9,434 nucleotides of DNA from Eubacteriales bacterium (GTDB lineage Bacteria; Bacillota; Clostridia; Oscillospirales; CAG-382), in NCBI GenBank assembly GCA_028701715.1, contig JAQVQF010000080.1, positions 1-9,434 on the forward strand, read 5' to 3'. Each line of letters begins with the position of its first letter. Positions within the stretch are counted from its first letter, which is position 1. A program made the translations under genes and the position numbers. Of this stretch, positions 1 through 7,729 are shown one piece after another. The notes under the pieces were generated by a model. That model saw nothing but the letters and a program-made list of their open reading frames with translations, was not told where the DNA came from and searched no databases.

Positions 1-977
1 CGCTTGTTTCCCACTGACGACGGATCTATATGCTCGAACGAGTTGGACATTTTTATAACTCCGTCTATGTGCATCCCCGCCTTGTGGGCGAAGGCGCTGC
101 CGCCGGTATACGGTTTCCCGTCATCCAGCCTGGTGTTGGCGATTTCCGAAATCATCCTTGCCGTGGCGCACAGCGTCTCGAGCGTTCCCTGCGTTTTATA
201 TCCGCATTTCAGATTGAGGTTGGGTATGATGACCGAAAGATCGGCGTTGCCGCAGCGTTCGCCTATGCCTATGAAGGTTCCCTGTACATGGGAAGCTCCC
301 GCTTTAACCGCCAGCATGGAATTGGCGACCGCGCAGCCTGTGTCGTTGTGACAATGAATGCCTGTTTTTATGTGTGGAAAGCTTTCCGCCACATATTTTG
401 TAATGTCCGAAATATCCGAAGGCATGGTGCCGCCGTTGGTGTCGCACAGGGTGAGATTATCCGCCCCTCCGTCGGCTGCCGCTTTCAGTACCGCAAGAGC
501 ATATCCGCGGTTCGCTTTATAGCCGTCAAAGAAATGCTCCGCGTCGAATATAACCTCTTTTCCCTTGGATTTCAGGTATGACACGGTGTCGCGCACGATT
601 TTCAGATTGTCTTCGAGCGTTATTTTCAGTATCTCCGTAACGTGCATATCCCACGCCTTGCCGAAAATAACGACGACCGGGGTGTTGGCTGAAAGCAGCG
701 ATTTTATATTGACGTCATCACCGGGTGCAATACCGTGGCGGCAGGTGCTGCCGAAAGCGCACAGCCTGGAATTTTTAAGAATTAAGCCTTCCGCCTGACG
801 GAAAAAGTCAAGGTCCTTGGGATTTGAGCCGGGATTGCCCGCTTCGATATAGTCCACGCCGAAGCTGTCGAGCGCGCGGACTATACTCAGCTTGTCGTTG
901 ACCGAAAAGGAGGTGCCTTCGCCCTGCGCTCCGTCGCGGAGCGTGGAATCAAGAATTTCTATTTTTCGTGTTGACAT
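1..977 (-). CDS. cimA: Citramalate synthase, 3' end cut by window edge
   Basis: Condenses pyruvate and acetyl-CoA to (R)-citramalate, the first step of the threonine-independent route to 2-ketobutyrate and isoleucine; cytoplasmic. Translating from the ATG at 977 gives 325 open codons to the window edge, roughly 60% of a usual CimA of about 530 residues. The missing part should be the end of the linker and the C-terminal regulatory domain. Visible DRE-TIM barrel motifs are LDSTLRDGAQ (residues 9-18, with Arg14/Asp15 of the active site), HCHNDTG (208-214, metal-binding histidines), GIGERCGN (237-244) and SAFAHKAGMH (294-303). FGKAWDMHVTEIL (105-117) and DAEHFFDGY (145-153) are typical of the CimA branch and not of LeuA; the STLRDGAQ form (Ser/Ala where LeuA has Thr/Glu) also fits. 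The start is supported by a GGGGG-containing ribosome site about 10 bases upstream. It lies 18 bases after leuA and is surely co-transcribed. A homocitrate or isopropylmalate synthase is less likely on these motifs. Confidence 0.93.
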   Translation of the reverse strand, partial: MSTRKIEILDSTLRDGAQGEGTSFSVNDKLSIVRALDSFGVDYIEAGNPGSNPKDLDFFRQAEGLILKNSRLCAFGSTCRHGIAPGDDVNIKSLLSANTPVVVIFGKAWDMHVTEILKITLEDNLKIVRDTVSYLKSKGKEVIFDAEHFFDGYKANRGYALAVLKAAADGGADNLTLCDTNGGTMPSDISDITKYVAESFPHIKTGIHCHNDTGCAVANSMLAVKAGASHVQGTFIGIGERCGNADLSVIIPNLNLKCGYKTQGTLETLCATARMISEIANTRLDDGKPYTGGSAFAHKAGMHIDGVIKMSNSFEHIDPSSVGNK

Positions 978-995
978 CGGTACACCGCCCCCTTT

Positions 996-2501
996 CTACT
1001 GCTGAATCAGCTTATTGATACCGTTAATATAAGCAAGGATACTCGATTCGATAATATCGGTGGAAAGGCCGCGCCCCGTGACCGTTCTGTCGCCCGCGCG
1101 CAGTCTTACGGTAACCTCGCCCAGCGCGTCCTTGCCGTCTGAAACCGAATGGATGCCGTAATTGTTAAGCTCGTCGCATATTCCTCCGGTGATTTTGTCT
1201 ATCGCGTTGTAAGCCGCGTTTATGGGTCCGTCGCCTAAGGAAACCTCCTCAAATACCTCGTCGTTTTTCCCAAGCCTTATCACGCAGGTCGACGACGACG
1301 CCTTGGCGGTATGCACATCGAAATATTCCAGCCGGTAATGACTTTGCACATATTCACGATCGTTGACAAGCGCCTCAAGATCGCTGTCGACGATATTTTT
1401 CTTTTTGTCGCAGAGATCCTTGAACTTTTCATAGCATTCGGTAAGCTTTTTGCCGTCAAGATAATAGCCCATTTCCCTCAGTCTGTCCTCTATCGCGTGC
1501 TTGCCCGAGTGCTTGCCCAAAATCAGCTTGCTTTTTGTAATACCCACGTCTTCCGGAGACATGATTTCATATGTCGTTCTTTCCGCAAGCACGCCGTGCT
1601 GATGTATGCCCGCCTCATGGGCGAAAGCGTTCGCCCCGATTATGGGCTTGTTTATCGACGGGGTCTGACCGATAATTCCGTATACCAGCTTGCTGGTGCG
1701 GCTTATCTGTCTGGTGTCTATGCCCGTATAGCAGTTTAAAAATTCGCGCCTTGTTTTTATCGCCATGACTATTTCCTCAAGCGCGGCGTTCCCGGCGCGT
1801 TCGCCCAAGCCGTTGACGGTGCATTCCACCTGTCCCGCACCAGCCTTTATACCCGAAAGGGAGTTGGCGACCGCCATGCCCAAATCATTGTGGCAATGAA
1901 CGGAAAGGACGGCTTTGTCAATATTGGGTACCGCGGATTTGAGGTAGGTTATCACGGAGAACATTTCCTCCGGCGTCACATAACCGACGGTGTCGGGAAT
2001 ATTGACGGTTTTCGCGCCCGAAGCGATAGCCGCCTCGACCACGCGCGCCAAAAATTCCCGGTCGCTGCGCATGGCGTCTTCCGCGGAAAATTCCACGTTC
2101 GGGCAAAGCCTTGCCGCGTATGCCACCGCGGAAGCGGCGCGTTCCAAAACCTGCTCGGGAGTCATTCTCAGCTTATACTGCATATGCACGGGGGATGTGG
2201 CTATAAACGTATGAACCAGCGGGCTTTCGGCGTGCTTTACAGCCTCGTAAGCGGTATCGATATCTTTTTCCACGGCTCTTGCAAGGGATGCCACGGTGCA
2301 GCCGCGTATTTCCCTGGCTATGGCCTGAACGGAGGTAAAATCACCCGGAGAGGATATTGCAAAACCCGCTTCAATGATATCGACACCCAGCAGCTCGAGC
2401 TGACGCGCTATTTCGATTTTCTCCTCAAGATTCATACCGCAGCCCGGTGCCTGTTCGCCGTCGCGAAGCGTTGTGTCAAAAATTCTTATCTTTCTTTCCA
2501 T
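996..2501 (-). CDS. leuA: 2-isopropylmalate synthase
   Basis: Condenses 2-ketoisovalerate with acetyl-CoA to 2-isopropylmalate, the committed step of leucine synthesis; cytoplasmic. The 501-residue product has the N-terminal DRE-TIM barrel: FDTTLRDGEQ (8-17), HCHNDLG (202-208, metal ligands), GLGERAGN (231-238) and the AFAHEAGIHQHG stretch (about 292-303). The linker carries PEDVG and LGKHSGKHA. A C-terminal segment of about 115 residues matches the size and place of the LeuA allosteric domain that senses leucine in this family. The longer reading from 2534 adds 11 residues and has no ribosome site. The ATG at 2501 is preceded by GGGGAG with 11-base spacing and begins right at the conserved barrel. 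The ribosome site lies inside the last codons of ilvD, with only 7 bases between the ilvD stop and this start, so translation is probably coupled. The full-length domain layout argues against a homocitrate synthase. Confidence 0.95.
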   Translation of the reverse strand: MERKIRIFDTTLRDGEQAPGCGMNLEEKIEIARQLELLGVDIIEAGFAISSPGDFTSVQAIAREIRGCTVASLARAVEKDIDTAYEAVKHAESPLVHTFIATSPVHMQYKLRMTPEQVLERAASAVAYAARLCPNVEFSAEDAMRSDREFLARVVEAAIASGAKTVNIPDTVGYVTPEEMFSVITYLKSAVPNIDKAVLSVHCHNDLGMAVANSLSGIKAGAGQVECTVNGLGERAGNAALEEIVMAIKTRREFLNCYTGIDTRQISRTSKLVYGIIGQTPSINKPIIGANAFAHEAGIHQHGVLAERTTYEIMSPEDVGITKSKLILGKHSGKHAIEDRLREMGYYLDGKKLTECYEKFKDLCDKKKNIVDSDLEALVNDREYVQSHYRLEYFDVHTAKASSSTCVIRLGKNDEVFEEVSLGDGPINAAYNAIDKITGGICDELNNYGIHSVSDGKDALGEVTVRLRAGDRTVTGRGLSTDIIESSILAYINGINKLIQQ

Positions 2502-2508
2502 GAATCGA

Positions 2509-4203
2509 TCATCTCCCCGGTTTCTCAGTTTCATTATTGCAAATGACAGCGCCTTTATCCGCGGACGAAACGCTTTTTGCGTATCTTGCGATATAGCCGG
2601 TTAAATCCGTTTTAACCTTAGGCGTACAGTCCGATTTTCTCCGTTCCAATACGTTTTCGGGAATATCAATATCTATACTGTAATTCGGTATGTCTATCTT
2701 AATAATATCGCCTTCTTCAATATAGGCAATATTGCCGCCCTTGGAGGCTTCCGGCGACACATGACCTATCGACGCGCCCTTGGTCGCGCCCGAAAAGCGT
2801 CCGTCCGTAACAAGAGCGACCGATTTGTCAAGCCCCATCCCCGCAATGGCGGAGGTGGGCGAAAGCATTTCTCTCATTCCCGGTCCGCCGGAAGGTCCTT
2901 CGTATCGGATGACAATAACATCCCCCGGATGAATTTCCTTTTGATATATTGCGCGTATCGCTTCTTCCTCGCTGTCGTATACACGGGCGGGTCCGCTGTG
3001 GACGAGCATTTCGCTTGCCACGGCGCTGCGTTTTACGACCGCACCGTTCGGAGCAAGAGAGCCGAACAGCACCGCAAGCCCGCCGGTTTTGGAATAGGGA
3101 TCGGATACGGAGCGTATAACCTTATTGTTGGTGATATTATAGCGCCTTGAGGAAACAATTTCCGCTGCAGTTTCGCCCGTGACAGTTTTGGCGTCGCCTT
3201 CGATCAGCCCGGCCTTATAAAGCTCGTGCATAAGCTTAGTCACTCCTCCGGCGGCATACAAATCCTGCACATGGTGTTCCCCGGCGGGAGCAAGACGGCA
3301 AAGGTTGGGCGTGGTTTCGCTTATCTCGTTAATATGACGCAGTGAAAGCGAAACCTTTGCCTCGTTCGCTACGGCGAGCAGATGAAGAACGGAGTTGGAC
3401 GAACAACCGAGCGCCATGTCGCATCTGAGAGCGTTTTCGAAAGCGGCGGCCGTCATAACGTCGCGCGGACATATATTCATTTTCAAAGTATCCATAATCT
3501 GCTCTCCGGCGGCTTTTGCCAAACGGATGCGTTCCGCGTAAACGGCGGGTATCGTTCCGTTGCCGGGAAGCGCCATACCCAACGCTTCCGTCAGGCAGTT
3601 CATCGAATTCGCCGTGAACATCCCCGAACAGGAGCCGCAGCCGGGACAGCAATTGTCCTCAATTTCGGACAGCTCCGCTTCGTCGACGGTGCCGTTTTTA
3701 TACGCGCCCACCGCAACAAAGGCGGAGTTCAAGTCGAGCTGCTTTCCGTCCTTTCCTTCAAGCGACAGCATTGGGCCTCCCGATATAAAGATGGACGGAA
3801 TATTGACCCTTGCCGCCGCCATAAGCATACCCGGCACAATTTTATCGCAGTTGGGTATAAAGACCAACGCGTCAAAGCAGTGCGCCATGACCATACATTC
3901 TATGCTGTCGGCGATTATTTCTCTTGAGGCAAGCGAGTATTTCATGCCGGTGTGCCCCATGGCAATACCGTCGCAAATACCGATAACGTTGAATTCCATC
4001 GGCGTGCCGCCGGCGGAAAGCACTCCGTCCTTAACCGCGCGGGCGATTGTGTCGAGATGAATATGACCGGGTATCACTTCGTTTTTGGAATTTACGATTC
4101 CTATAATGGGACGTCGTATCTGCGCGTCCGTATAACCCATGGATTTCAACAGCGAACGCTGCGGCATACGATGAGAGCCTGTTTTTATATTATCGCTTCT
4201 CAT
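2509..4203 (-). CDS. ilvD: Dihydroxyacid dehydratase
   Basis: Dehydrates 2,3-dihydroxyisovalerate and 2,3-dihydroxy-3-methylvalerate to the keto acids that precede valine and isoleucine; an iron-sulfur enzyme of the cytoplasm. The 564-residue length is normal. Visible motifs are GICDGIAMGHTGM (75-87), IPNCDKIVPGM (116-126; Cys119 likely cluster ligand), CCPGCGSCSGMFTANSMNC (185-203; Cys192 likely ligand), SGGPGM and, near the C-terminus, DGRFSGATKGASIGHVSPEA in two adjoining blocks. At the place where [2Fe-2S] members have a third cysteine (PCNxHL type) this protein has PGHIHL, Gly46. By family knowledge this points to the oxygen-labile [4Fe-4S] type, as in E. coli; that is inference. The ATG at 4203 is preceded by GGAAGG at a rather long spacing of 14 bases. 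It sits 37 bases after the ilvC stop and its last codons hold the leuA ribosome site. Phosphogluconate dehydratase, a relative, is less likely given the operon. Confidence 0.96.
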   Translation of the reverse strand: MRSDNIKTGSHRMPQRSLLKSMGYTDAQIRRPIIGIVNSKNEVIPGHIHLDTIARAVKDGVLSAGGTPMEFNVIGICDGIAMGHTGMKYSLASREIIADSIECMVMAHCFDALVFIPNCDKIVPGMLMAAARVNIPSIFISGGPMLSLEGKDGKQLDLNSAFVAVGAYKNGTVDEAELSEIEDNCCPGCGSCSGMFTANSMNCLTEALGMALPGNGTIPAVYAERIRLAKAAGEQIMDTLKMNICPRDVMTAAAFENALRCDMALGCSSNSVLHLLAVANEAKVSLSLRHINEISETTPNLCRLAPAGEHHVQDLYAAGGVTKLMHELYKAGLIEGDAKTVTGETAAEIVSSRRYNITNNKVIRSVSDPYSKTGGLAVLFGSLAPNGAVVKRSAVASEMLVHSGPARVYDSEEEAIRAIYQKEIHPGDVIVIRYEGPSGGPGMREMLSPTSAIAGMGLDKSVALVTDGRFSGATKGASIGHVSPEASKGGNIAYIEEGDIIKIDIPNYSIDIDIPENVLERRKSDCTPKVKTDLTGYIARYAKSVSSADKGAVICNNETEKPGR

Positions 4204-4232
4204 ATTAATTATTGTTTCCTTCCGTATGATGG

Positions 4233-4251
4233 CCGGAAAATTATTTCCCGG
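4233..4251 (-). other. Hairpin across the ilvC stop codon
   Basis: On the minus strand an 8-bp stem (CCGGGAAA with TTTTCCGG, one G-T pair) closes a 3-base loop TAA, which is the ilvC stop codon itself. No T tract follows, so it is not a convincing terminator. Its position between ilvC and ilvD suggests a processing or stabilising element, or a partial barrier that sets the ilvC to ilvD ratio; this role is inference. Confidence 0.5.
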
Positions 4252-5236
4252 ACTTCCAGTTCATTTTTGCGCGCAGCTCTTTGCCTACGCTTTCGACCAA
4301 ATGCTCGCTTTCCATCCTTCGCATGGCTAAAAAGGACGGTCTGTTGGCGCGGTTTTCGAGTATCCAGTTTCTTGCGAATTCGCCGTTTTGAATTTCGGAA
4401 AGCACTTTTTTCATTTCTTTTTTGGTTTCTTCGGTTATTATTCTCTTTCCGACGGTATAATCTCCGTATTCCGCCGTGTCGCTTATCGAATAACGCATAA
4501 AGGATAAACCGCCGGATACCACCAGATCTATAATAAGCTTCATTTCATGTATGCATTCGAAATAAGCGCTCTCGGGCTGATAACCCGCCTCGACGAGTGT
4601 TTCGAACCCCGCCTTCATCAGCGCGCTCACACCGCCGCAAAGCACCGCCTGCTCGCCGAAAAGATCGGTTTCGGTTTCCTCCTTAAAGGTGGTTTCAAGC
4701 ACTCCCGCTCTGGCGCCGCCGATTCCCAACGCATACGCGAGAGCGGTTTGTTTCGCATTGCCGGAAACATCCTGATATACGGCAATCAGACAGGGAACTC
4801 CGCGTCCCTCTGCGAACTGGCTTCTGACGGTGTGTCCGGGGCCTTTGGGCGCTATCATTATAACGTCGACGTTCTGCGGAGGTATTATCTGGTTGAAGTG
4901 AATGTTAAAGCCGTGAGCAAAGGCAAGGGTGGCACCCGGCTTCAGATTGGGAGCGATTTCGTTTTTATACAGTTCTGCTTGCTTTTCGTCGTTCACAAGT
5001 ATCATAACCACATCGGCGGCTTTGACGGCGTCACCGGTGAGCATAACCTTAAGGCCCGCCGATTCGGCGCGCAACGCCGATTTCGAGCCTTCATACAGCC
5101 CCACGACGACATTCACTCCGCTTTCATGAAGATTTAACGCGTGGGCGTGGCCCTGGCTTCCGTAACCGATAACCGCAACGGTTTTCCCGGTAAGATTTTC
5201 AATATTGCAATCGGATTCATAATACATTTTTGCCAT
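4241..5236 (-). CDS. ilvC: Ketol-acid reductoisomerase, class I
   Basis: Isomerises and reduces 2-acetolactate and 2-aceto-2-hydroxybutyrate to the dihydroxy acids used by IlvD, with Mg2+ and a nicotinamide cofactor; cytoplasmic. The 331-residue length is that of the short class I enzymes. An N-terminal Rossmann domain shows GYGSQGHAHALNL (24-36). The following second-strand loop reads GLYEGSKS (46-53): Ser51 and Ser53 are kept, but Tyr48 stands where NADPH-using members usually have Arg. APKGPGHTVRSQF, ETDLFGEQAVLCGG (metal-binding Asp and Glu) and CIHEMKLIIDL mark the catalytic helical domain. A longer reading to 5290 adds 18 residues with no conservation. The ATG at 5236 has AGAAGGA 8 bases upstream and starts the usual MAKMYY N-terminus. 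The gap after ilvN is 79 AT-rich bases, the longest inside the operon, with no clear promoter or terminator. A hairpin spans its stop codon. Confidence 0.96.
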   Translation of the reverse strand: MAKMYYESDCNIENLTGKTVAVIGYGSQGHAHALNLHESGVNVVVGLYEGSKSALRAESAGLKVMLTGDAVKAADVVMILVNDEKQAELYKNEIAPNLKPGATLAFAHGFNIHFNQIIPPQNVDVIMIAPKGPGHTVRSQFAEGRGVPCLIAVYQDVSGNAKQTALAYALGIGGARAGVLETTFKEETETDLFGEQAVLCGGVSALMKAGFETLVEAGYQPESAYFECIHEMKLIIDLVVSGGLSFMRYSISDTAEYGDYTVGKRIITEETKKEMKKVLSEIQNGEFARNWILENRANRPSFLAMRRMESEHLVESVGKELRAKMNWKSGK

Positions 5237-5315
5237 AATAATATTCCTTCTCTCAATAAAATAGTTAATAGTAATTTGTACAAATAACAATTGGCGCTTT
5301 TGATTAAACGAGTAT

Positions 5316-5810
5316 TTAAAGAGCCGTCGAGCCTCTGCTTATCGCCAGCGCGCCGGCGCGGCACATTTCAATGATACCGAAGGTACGCGCGAATTCGACA
5401 AACGCGTCGAGCTTGGACGTGTGCCCGGTTACTTCGATAGTCACGGCGTCCGCGTTAAAATCGATAACCTTGGCGCGGAAAATGTTCACCGCCTCCGTCA
5501 CCTCGCTTCTGGTCTCGCGCGTTACCCTGACCTTTATCAGCAGCATTTCCCTGACCGAGGCTTTTTCTTCCGGTATAAGCTCCACTCGCTTTACGTCCTG
5601 CAGCTTCGCAAGCTGCTTGACGGTTTGGTCCTTAATATAATCGTCGCCTGAAACGATTATCGTCATGCGTGAAAGCCCGGGGTCTTCGGTTTCGCCTACA
5701 TTCAAGCTGTCAATGTTATATCCCCTTCTGGCGAACAGCCCGGAAACCCTTGTCAGCACACCGAAATGGTTTGACACTATAACGCCGAGTATAAACTGAT
5801 CTTTTTTCAT
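5316..5810 (-). CDS. ilvN: Acetohydroxyacid synthase, small regulatory subunit
   Basis: Regulatory partner of IlvB: raises its activity and confers valine feedback inhibition. The 164-residue product has an N-terminal ACT domain (about 5-80) and the usual C-terminal domain (about 85-160, with GHTSKLDAFV and the IIEMCRAGALAISRG ending). Asn14, Gly17 and Asn32 in NHFGVLTRVSGLFARRGYN line up by motif with Asn11, Gly14 and Asn29 of E. coli IlvH, residues known to be needed for valine inhibition, so the enzyme is predicted to be valine-sensitive. Two starts compete. The ATG at 5822 touches the GGGAGG ribosome site (5823-5828) with no spacer. The ATG at 5810 has 12 bases and opens directly into the ACT domain, so I chose it. 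The gene follows ilvB by 47 bases. Named ilvN by position; ilvH is the same family. Confidence 0.94.
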   Translation of the reverse strand: MKKDQFILGVIVSNHFGVLTRVSGLFARRGYNIDSLNVGETEDPGLSRMTIIVSGDDYIKDQTVKQLAKLQDVKRVELIPEEKASVREMLLIKVRVTRETRSEVTEAVNIFRAKVIDFNADAVTIEVTGHTSKLDAFVEFARTFGIIEMCRAGALAISRGSTAL

Positions 5811-5857
5811 TTTTATGACCATCCTCCCGTATTGAATGTTGTTTTATAAAACGTCGG

Positions 5858-7519
5858 TTATTTAACAATGATATTTTCTATAGATCCGTTGGGCGGTATC
5901 ATGGGGAAGACGTTTTCATCCTTGTCTATAACGCAGTCGATTATAACGGGCGTATCCGCGGCAAACGCCTTTTCCAGAATTCCGTCCAGCTCGCCGATAT
6001 TTTCCGCGCGATAGCCTTCGGCGCCGAAAGCTTCGGCAAGCTTGACAAAATCGGTTGAACGCTCAAGCGTGGTTTCGGAATAACGGCGGTCATAGAAAAG
6101 CGTCTGCCATTGGCGAACCATGCCCAAAACTCCGTTGTTGAATATCACCACGATAAGAGGCAGTCGGTTTTTCACGGCCGTAGCCATTTCGGTAAGGTTC
6201 ATGCCGAAGCTGCCGTCCCCCGTCAAAAGGACGGCTTTCTTTTTCCCGGCGGCGATACAGCCGCCTATGGCCGCGCCCATTCCGAAGCCCATAGTTCCAA
6301 GCCCTCCTGAAGTGAGGAATCTTCGCGGTTTATTGAAAGCGCAGTACTGCGCCGCCCACATCTGGTGCTGTCCCACATCGGTCGCTATAACGGTATCGTC
6401 GTCGCAAAAAGAATTGATGCGCTCAATGAGCGTTTTGGGGGTGAGTCTGTTTTCTTTGGGATAATACGAACGCTCCTCTTCAAGATAGGCTTTTACTTCC
6501 TTTTGCCATTCGGAATGCTTTGCCGGAACGAGCATCGATATCAGGTGTTTAAGCGTCAACTTGATATCGCCGGTTATGCCGATATATGCGCTGATGTTTT
6601 TATCTATCTCCGCCGGATCAATATCTATATGAATAATTTTTGCGTTTTTGGTATATCTTGTTTTGTTCCCCGTGGCGCGGTCGCTGAAGCGCACGCCCAC
6701 GGCAATAATAAGGTCGGCTTCGGAATTGGCTTTGGTAGAGGCATATCTTCCGTGCATGCCCGTCATGCCGAGATTGCGGGGATTATTTCCCGGTACCGCG
6801 GAAAGTCCCATCATACTGAAGCCTATGGGCGCGTCAATAAGCTCCGCCAGATTTGCGATTTCTTCCCCGGTATCGGATATGACCACCCCGCCGCCGCTGT
6901 AAATATACGGTCTTTCGGCTTCGGAGATATATTTTGCGGCGAGTTCAAGCAATGTCGCATCCGGTTCGACGGTTTTTCTTTTTTCAATAATTTTCCCCGC
7001 GGTGTATTCGCATTCGGCTAACTGAACATCTTTCGGAACATCTATCAGAACGGGACCGGGTCTGCCGGATTTGGCTATCTGAAAGGCTTCCCTGATTATA
7101 TCCGCCAGATCGCGAACATCCTTGACGATATAGTTGTGCTTTGTTATGGGCATAGTAATCCCGGTGCTGTCCACTTCCTGAAAGCTGTCCTTGCCTAACA
7201 TATTAAGAGGCACGTTGCCGGTTATAGCCACAAGCGGGGTTGAATCGAGATATGCCGTTGCGATTCCGGTAACCAGATTTGTCACACCCGGGCCGGAAGT
7301 CGCCATTACCACCCCAACATTGCCCGAGGCTCTTGCGTATCCGTCTGCGGCGTGCGCCGCGCCCTGCTCGTGAGCGGTGATGATATGATTTATACGGTTT
7401 CTGTTTTTATAAAGCTCGTCATAGATATTTAAAACGAACCCCCCCGGATAACCGAAAACCGTGTCGCAGCCCTGTTCGATTAAAACCTCAACGATAATTC
7501 GCGCTCCTGTCAGAATCAT
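5858..7519 (-). CDS. ilvB: Acetohydroxyacid synthase, large catalytic subunit
   Basis: Thiamine-diphosphate and FAD enzyme that joins two pyruvates to 2-acetolactate, or pyruvate and 2-ketobutyrate to 2-aceto-2-hydroxybutyrate: the first common step of valine, leucine and isoleucine synthesis. The 553-residue length is normal. Visible are FGYPGG (22-27), AHEQGAAHAADGYAR with the catalytic Glu51, the FAD-region motif VPLNMLGKDSFQEVD, and the thiamine-diphosphate motif from GDGSFGMNLTEMATA through VVIFNNG (about 434-463). MVRQWQ and a C-terminus of the biosynthetic type follow. The ATG at 7519 is chosen because AGGAGG precedes it; a TTG at 7570 in the same frame would add 17 residues that overlap the attenuator region and is rejected. 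It is the first structural gene after the attenuator. Presence of ilvN and the full FAD-type length argue against catabolic acetolactate synthase (AlsS). Confidence 0.97.
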   Translation of the reverse strand: MILTGARIIVEVLIEQGCDTVFGYPGGFVLNIYDELYKNRNRINHIITAHEQGAAHAADGYARASGNVGVVMATSGPGVTNLVTGIATAYLDSTPLVAITGNVPLNMLGKDSFQEVDSTGITMPITKHNYIVKDVRDLADIIREAFQIAKSGRPGPVLIDVPKDVQLAECEYTAGKIIEKRKTVEPDATLLELAAKYISEAERPYIYSGGGVVISDTGEEIANLAELIDAPIGFSMMGLSAVPGNNPRNLGMTGMHGRYASTKANSEADLIIAVGVRFSDRATGNKTRYTKNAKIIHIDIDPAEIDKNISAYIGITGDIKLTLKHLISMLVPAKHSEWQKEVKAYLEEERSYYPKENRLTPKTLIERINSFCDDDTVIATDVGQHQMWAAQYCAFNKPRRFLTSGGLGTMGFGMGAAIGGCIAAGKKKAVLLTGDGSFGMNLTEMATAVKNRLPLIVVIFNNGVLGMVRQWQTLFYDRRYSETTLERSTDFVKLAEAFGAEGYRAENIGELDGILEKAFAADTPVIIDCVIDKDENVFPMIPPNGSIENIIVK

Positions 7520-7525
7520 ATTTTT

Positions 7526-7531
7526 CCTCCT
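7526..7531 (-). promoter_or_regulatory. ilvB ribosome binding site
   Basis: AGGAGG lies 6 bases before the ATG at 7519. It decides that start over the upstream in-frame TTG at 7570. It is not part of the visible terminator stem, so control here is more likely at transcription than by hiding this site. Confidence 0.85.
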
Positions 7532-7570
7532 GCTGTATTCATATTTTAATACCCTACAACGAGCTTCCAA

Positions 7571-7602
7571 TAAAAAAATCCTACAGTCCGCACTGTAGGA
7601 TT
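7571..7602 (-). terminator. Intrinsic terminator of the ilv attenuator
   Basis: On the minus strand a perfect 11-bp stem (AATCCTACAGT with ACTGTAGGATT) closes a 4-base GCGG loop and runs into a tract of 7 T. It sits between the leader ORF stop (7635) and the ilvB ribosome site, so it would stop transcription before the first enzyme gene. With the leader ORF and the alternative pairing upstream it forms an attenuator. The stem and T tract are seen directly; conditional use is inferred. Confidence 0.92.
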
Positions 7603-7729
7603 CGGATTATCTGCCAGCCTTACACGGGTACGCTTCAACCTGTAACCCGGTTTGCTTTTTCCAATCTGTCCACAGTACATGAAAAAAAGTCATTACCAAT
7701 AATCCCAAGGCTAATAAGGCTTAGGACAG
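7592..7729 (-). promoter_or_regulatory. Alternative pairing segments of the attenuator
   Basis: Three segments give mutually exclusive structures. Segment 1 (7729-7724, CTGTCC, leader codons 12-14) pairs perfectly over 6 bp with GGACAG of segment 2 (7676-7666, ACTGTGGACAG, leader codons 30-33). Segment 2 can instead pair through ACTGT-GGA with TCC-T-ACAGT, the 5' arm of the terminator (segment 3), over 8 bp with one bulged base. A ribosome stalled on the Val/Ile codons would cover segment 1, free segment 2 to take segment 3, and so prevent termination. Complementarity is seen; the switching model is inference and pairing energies were not computed. No T-box consensus (AGGGTGG...ACCGCG) is visible. 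Confidence 0.6.

Noticed and set aside
2502..2534. Longer leuA start overlapping the end of ilvD
   Set aside because: No ribosome site before 2534, and the 11 extra residues are outside the conserved barrel.
1890..2546. Long plus-strand open frame opposite leuA
   Set aside because: Shadow of leuA. It has no recognisable domain or ribosome site, and the minus-strand gene is certain. The same applies to the other plus-strand frames opposite the operon.
5237..5315. Possible internal promoter in the ilvN-ilvC gap (TTGTTA-like and TAACTA-like boxes)
   Set aside because: Boxes are weak and the stretch is so AT-rich that such matches are expected; not strong enough to list.
5811..5822. Earlier ATG for ilvN at 5822
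   Set aside because: It directly touches the GGGAGG site with no spacer, so the ATG at 5810 is more plausible; the difference is only four residues.
5840..5851. 12-base perfect palindrome GTTTTATAAAAC between ilvB and ilvN
   Set aside because: AT-rich and short with no T tract; it could be an operator by symmetry but occurs easily by chance, and it lies inside the operon.
7520..7570. In-frame TTG extension of ilvB adding 17 residues
   Set aside because: No ribosome site precedes it, it starts at the base of the terminator, and the residues do not fit the family N-terminus. AGGAGG before 7519 settles the start.
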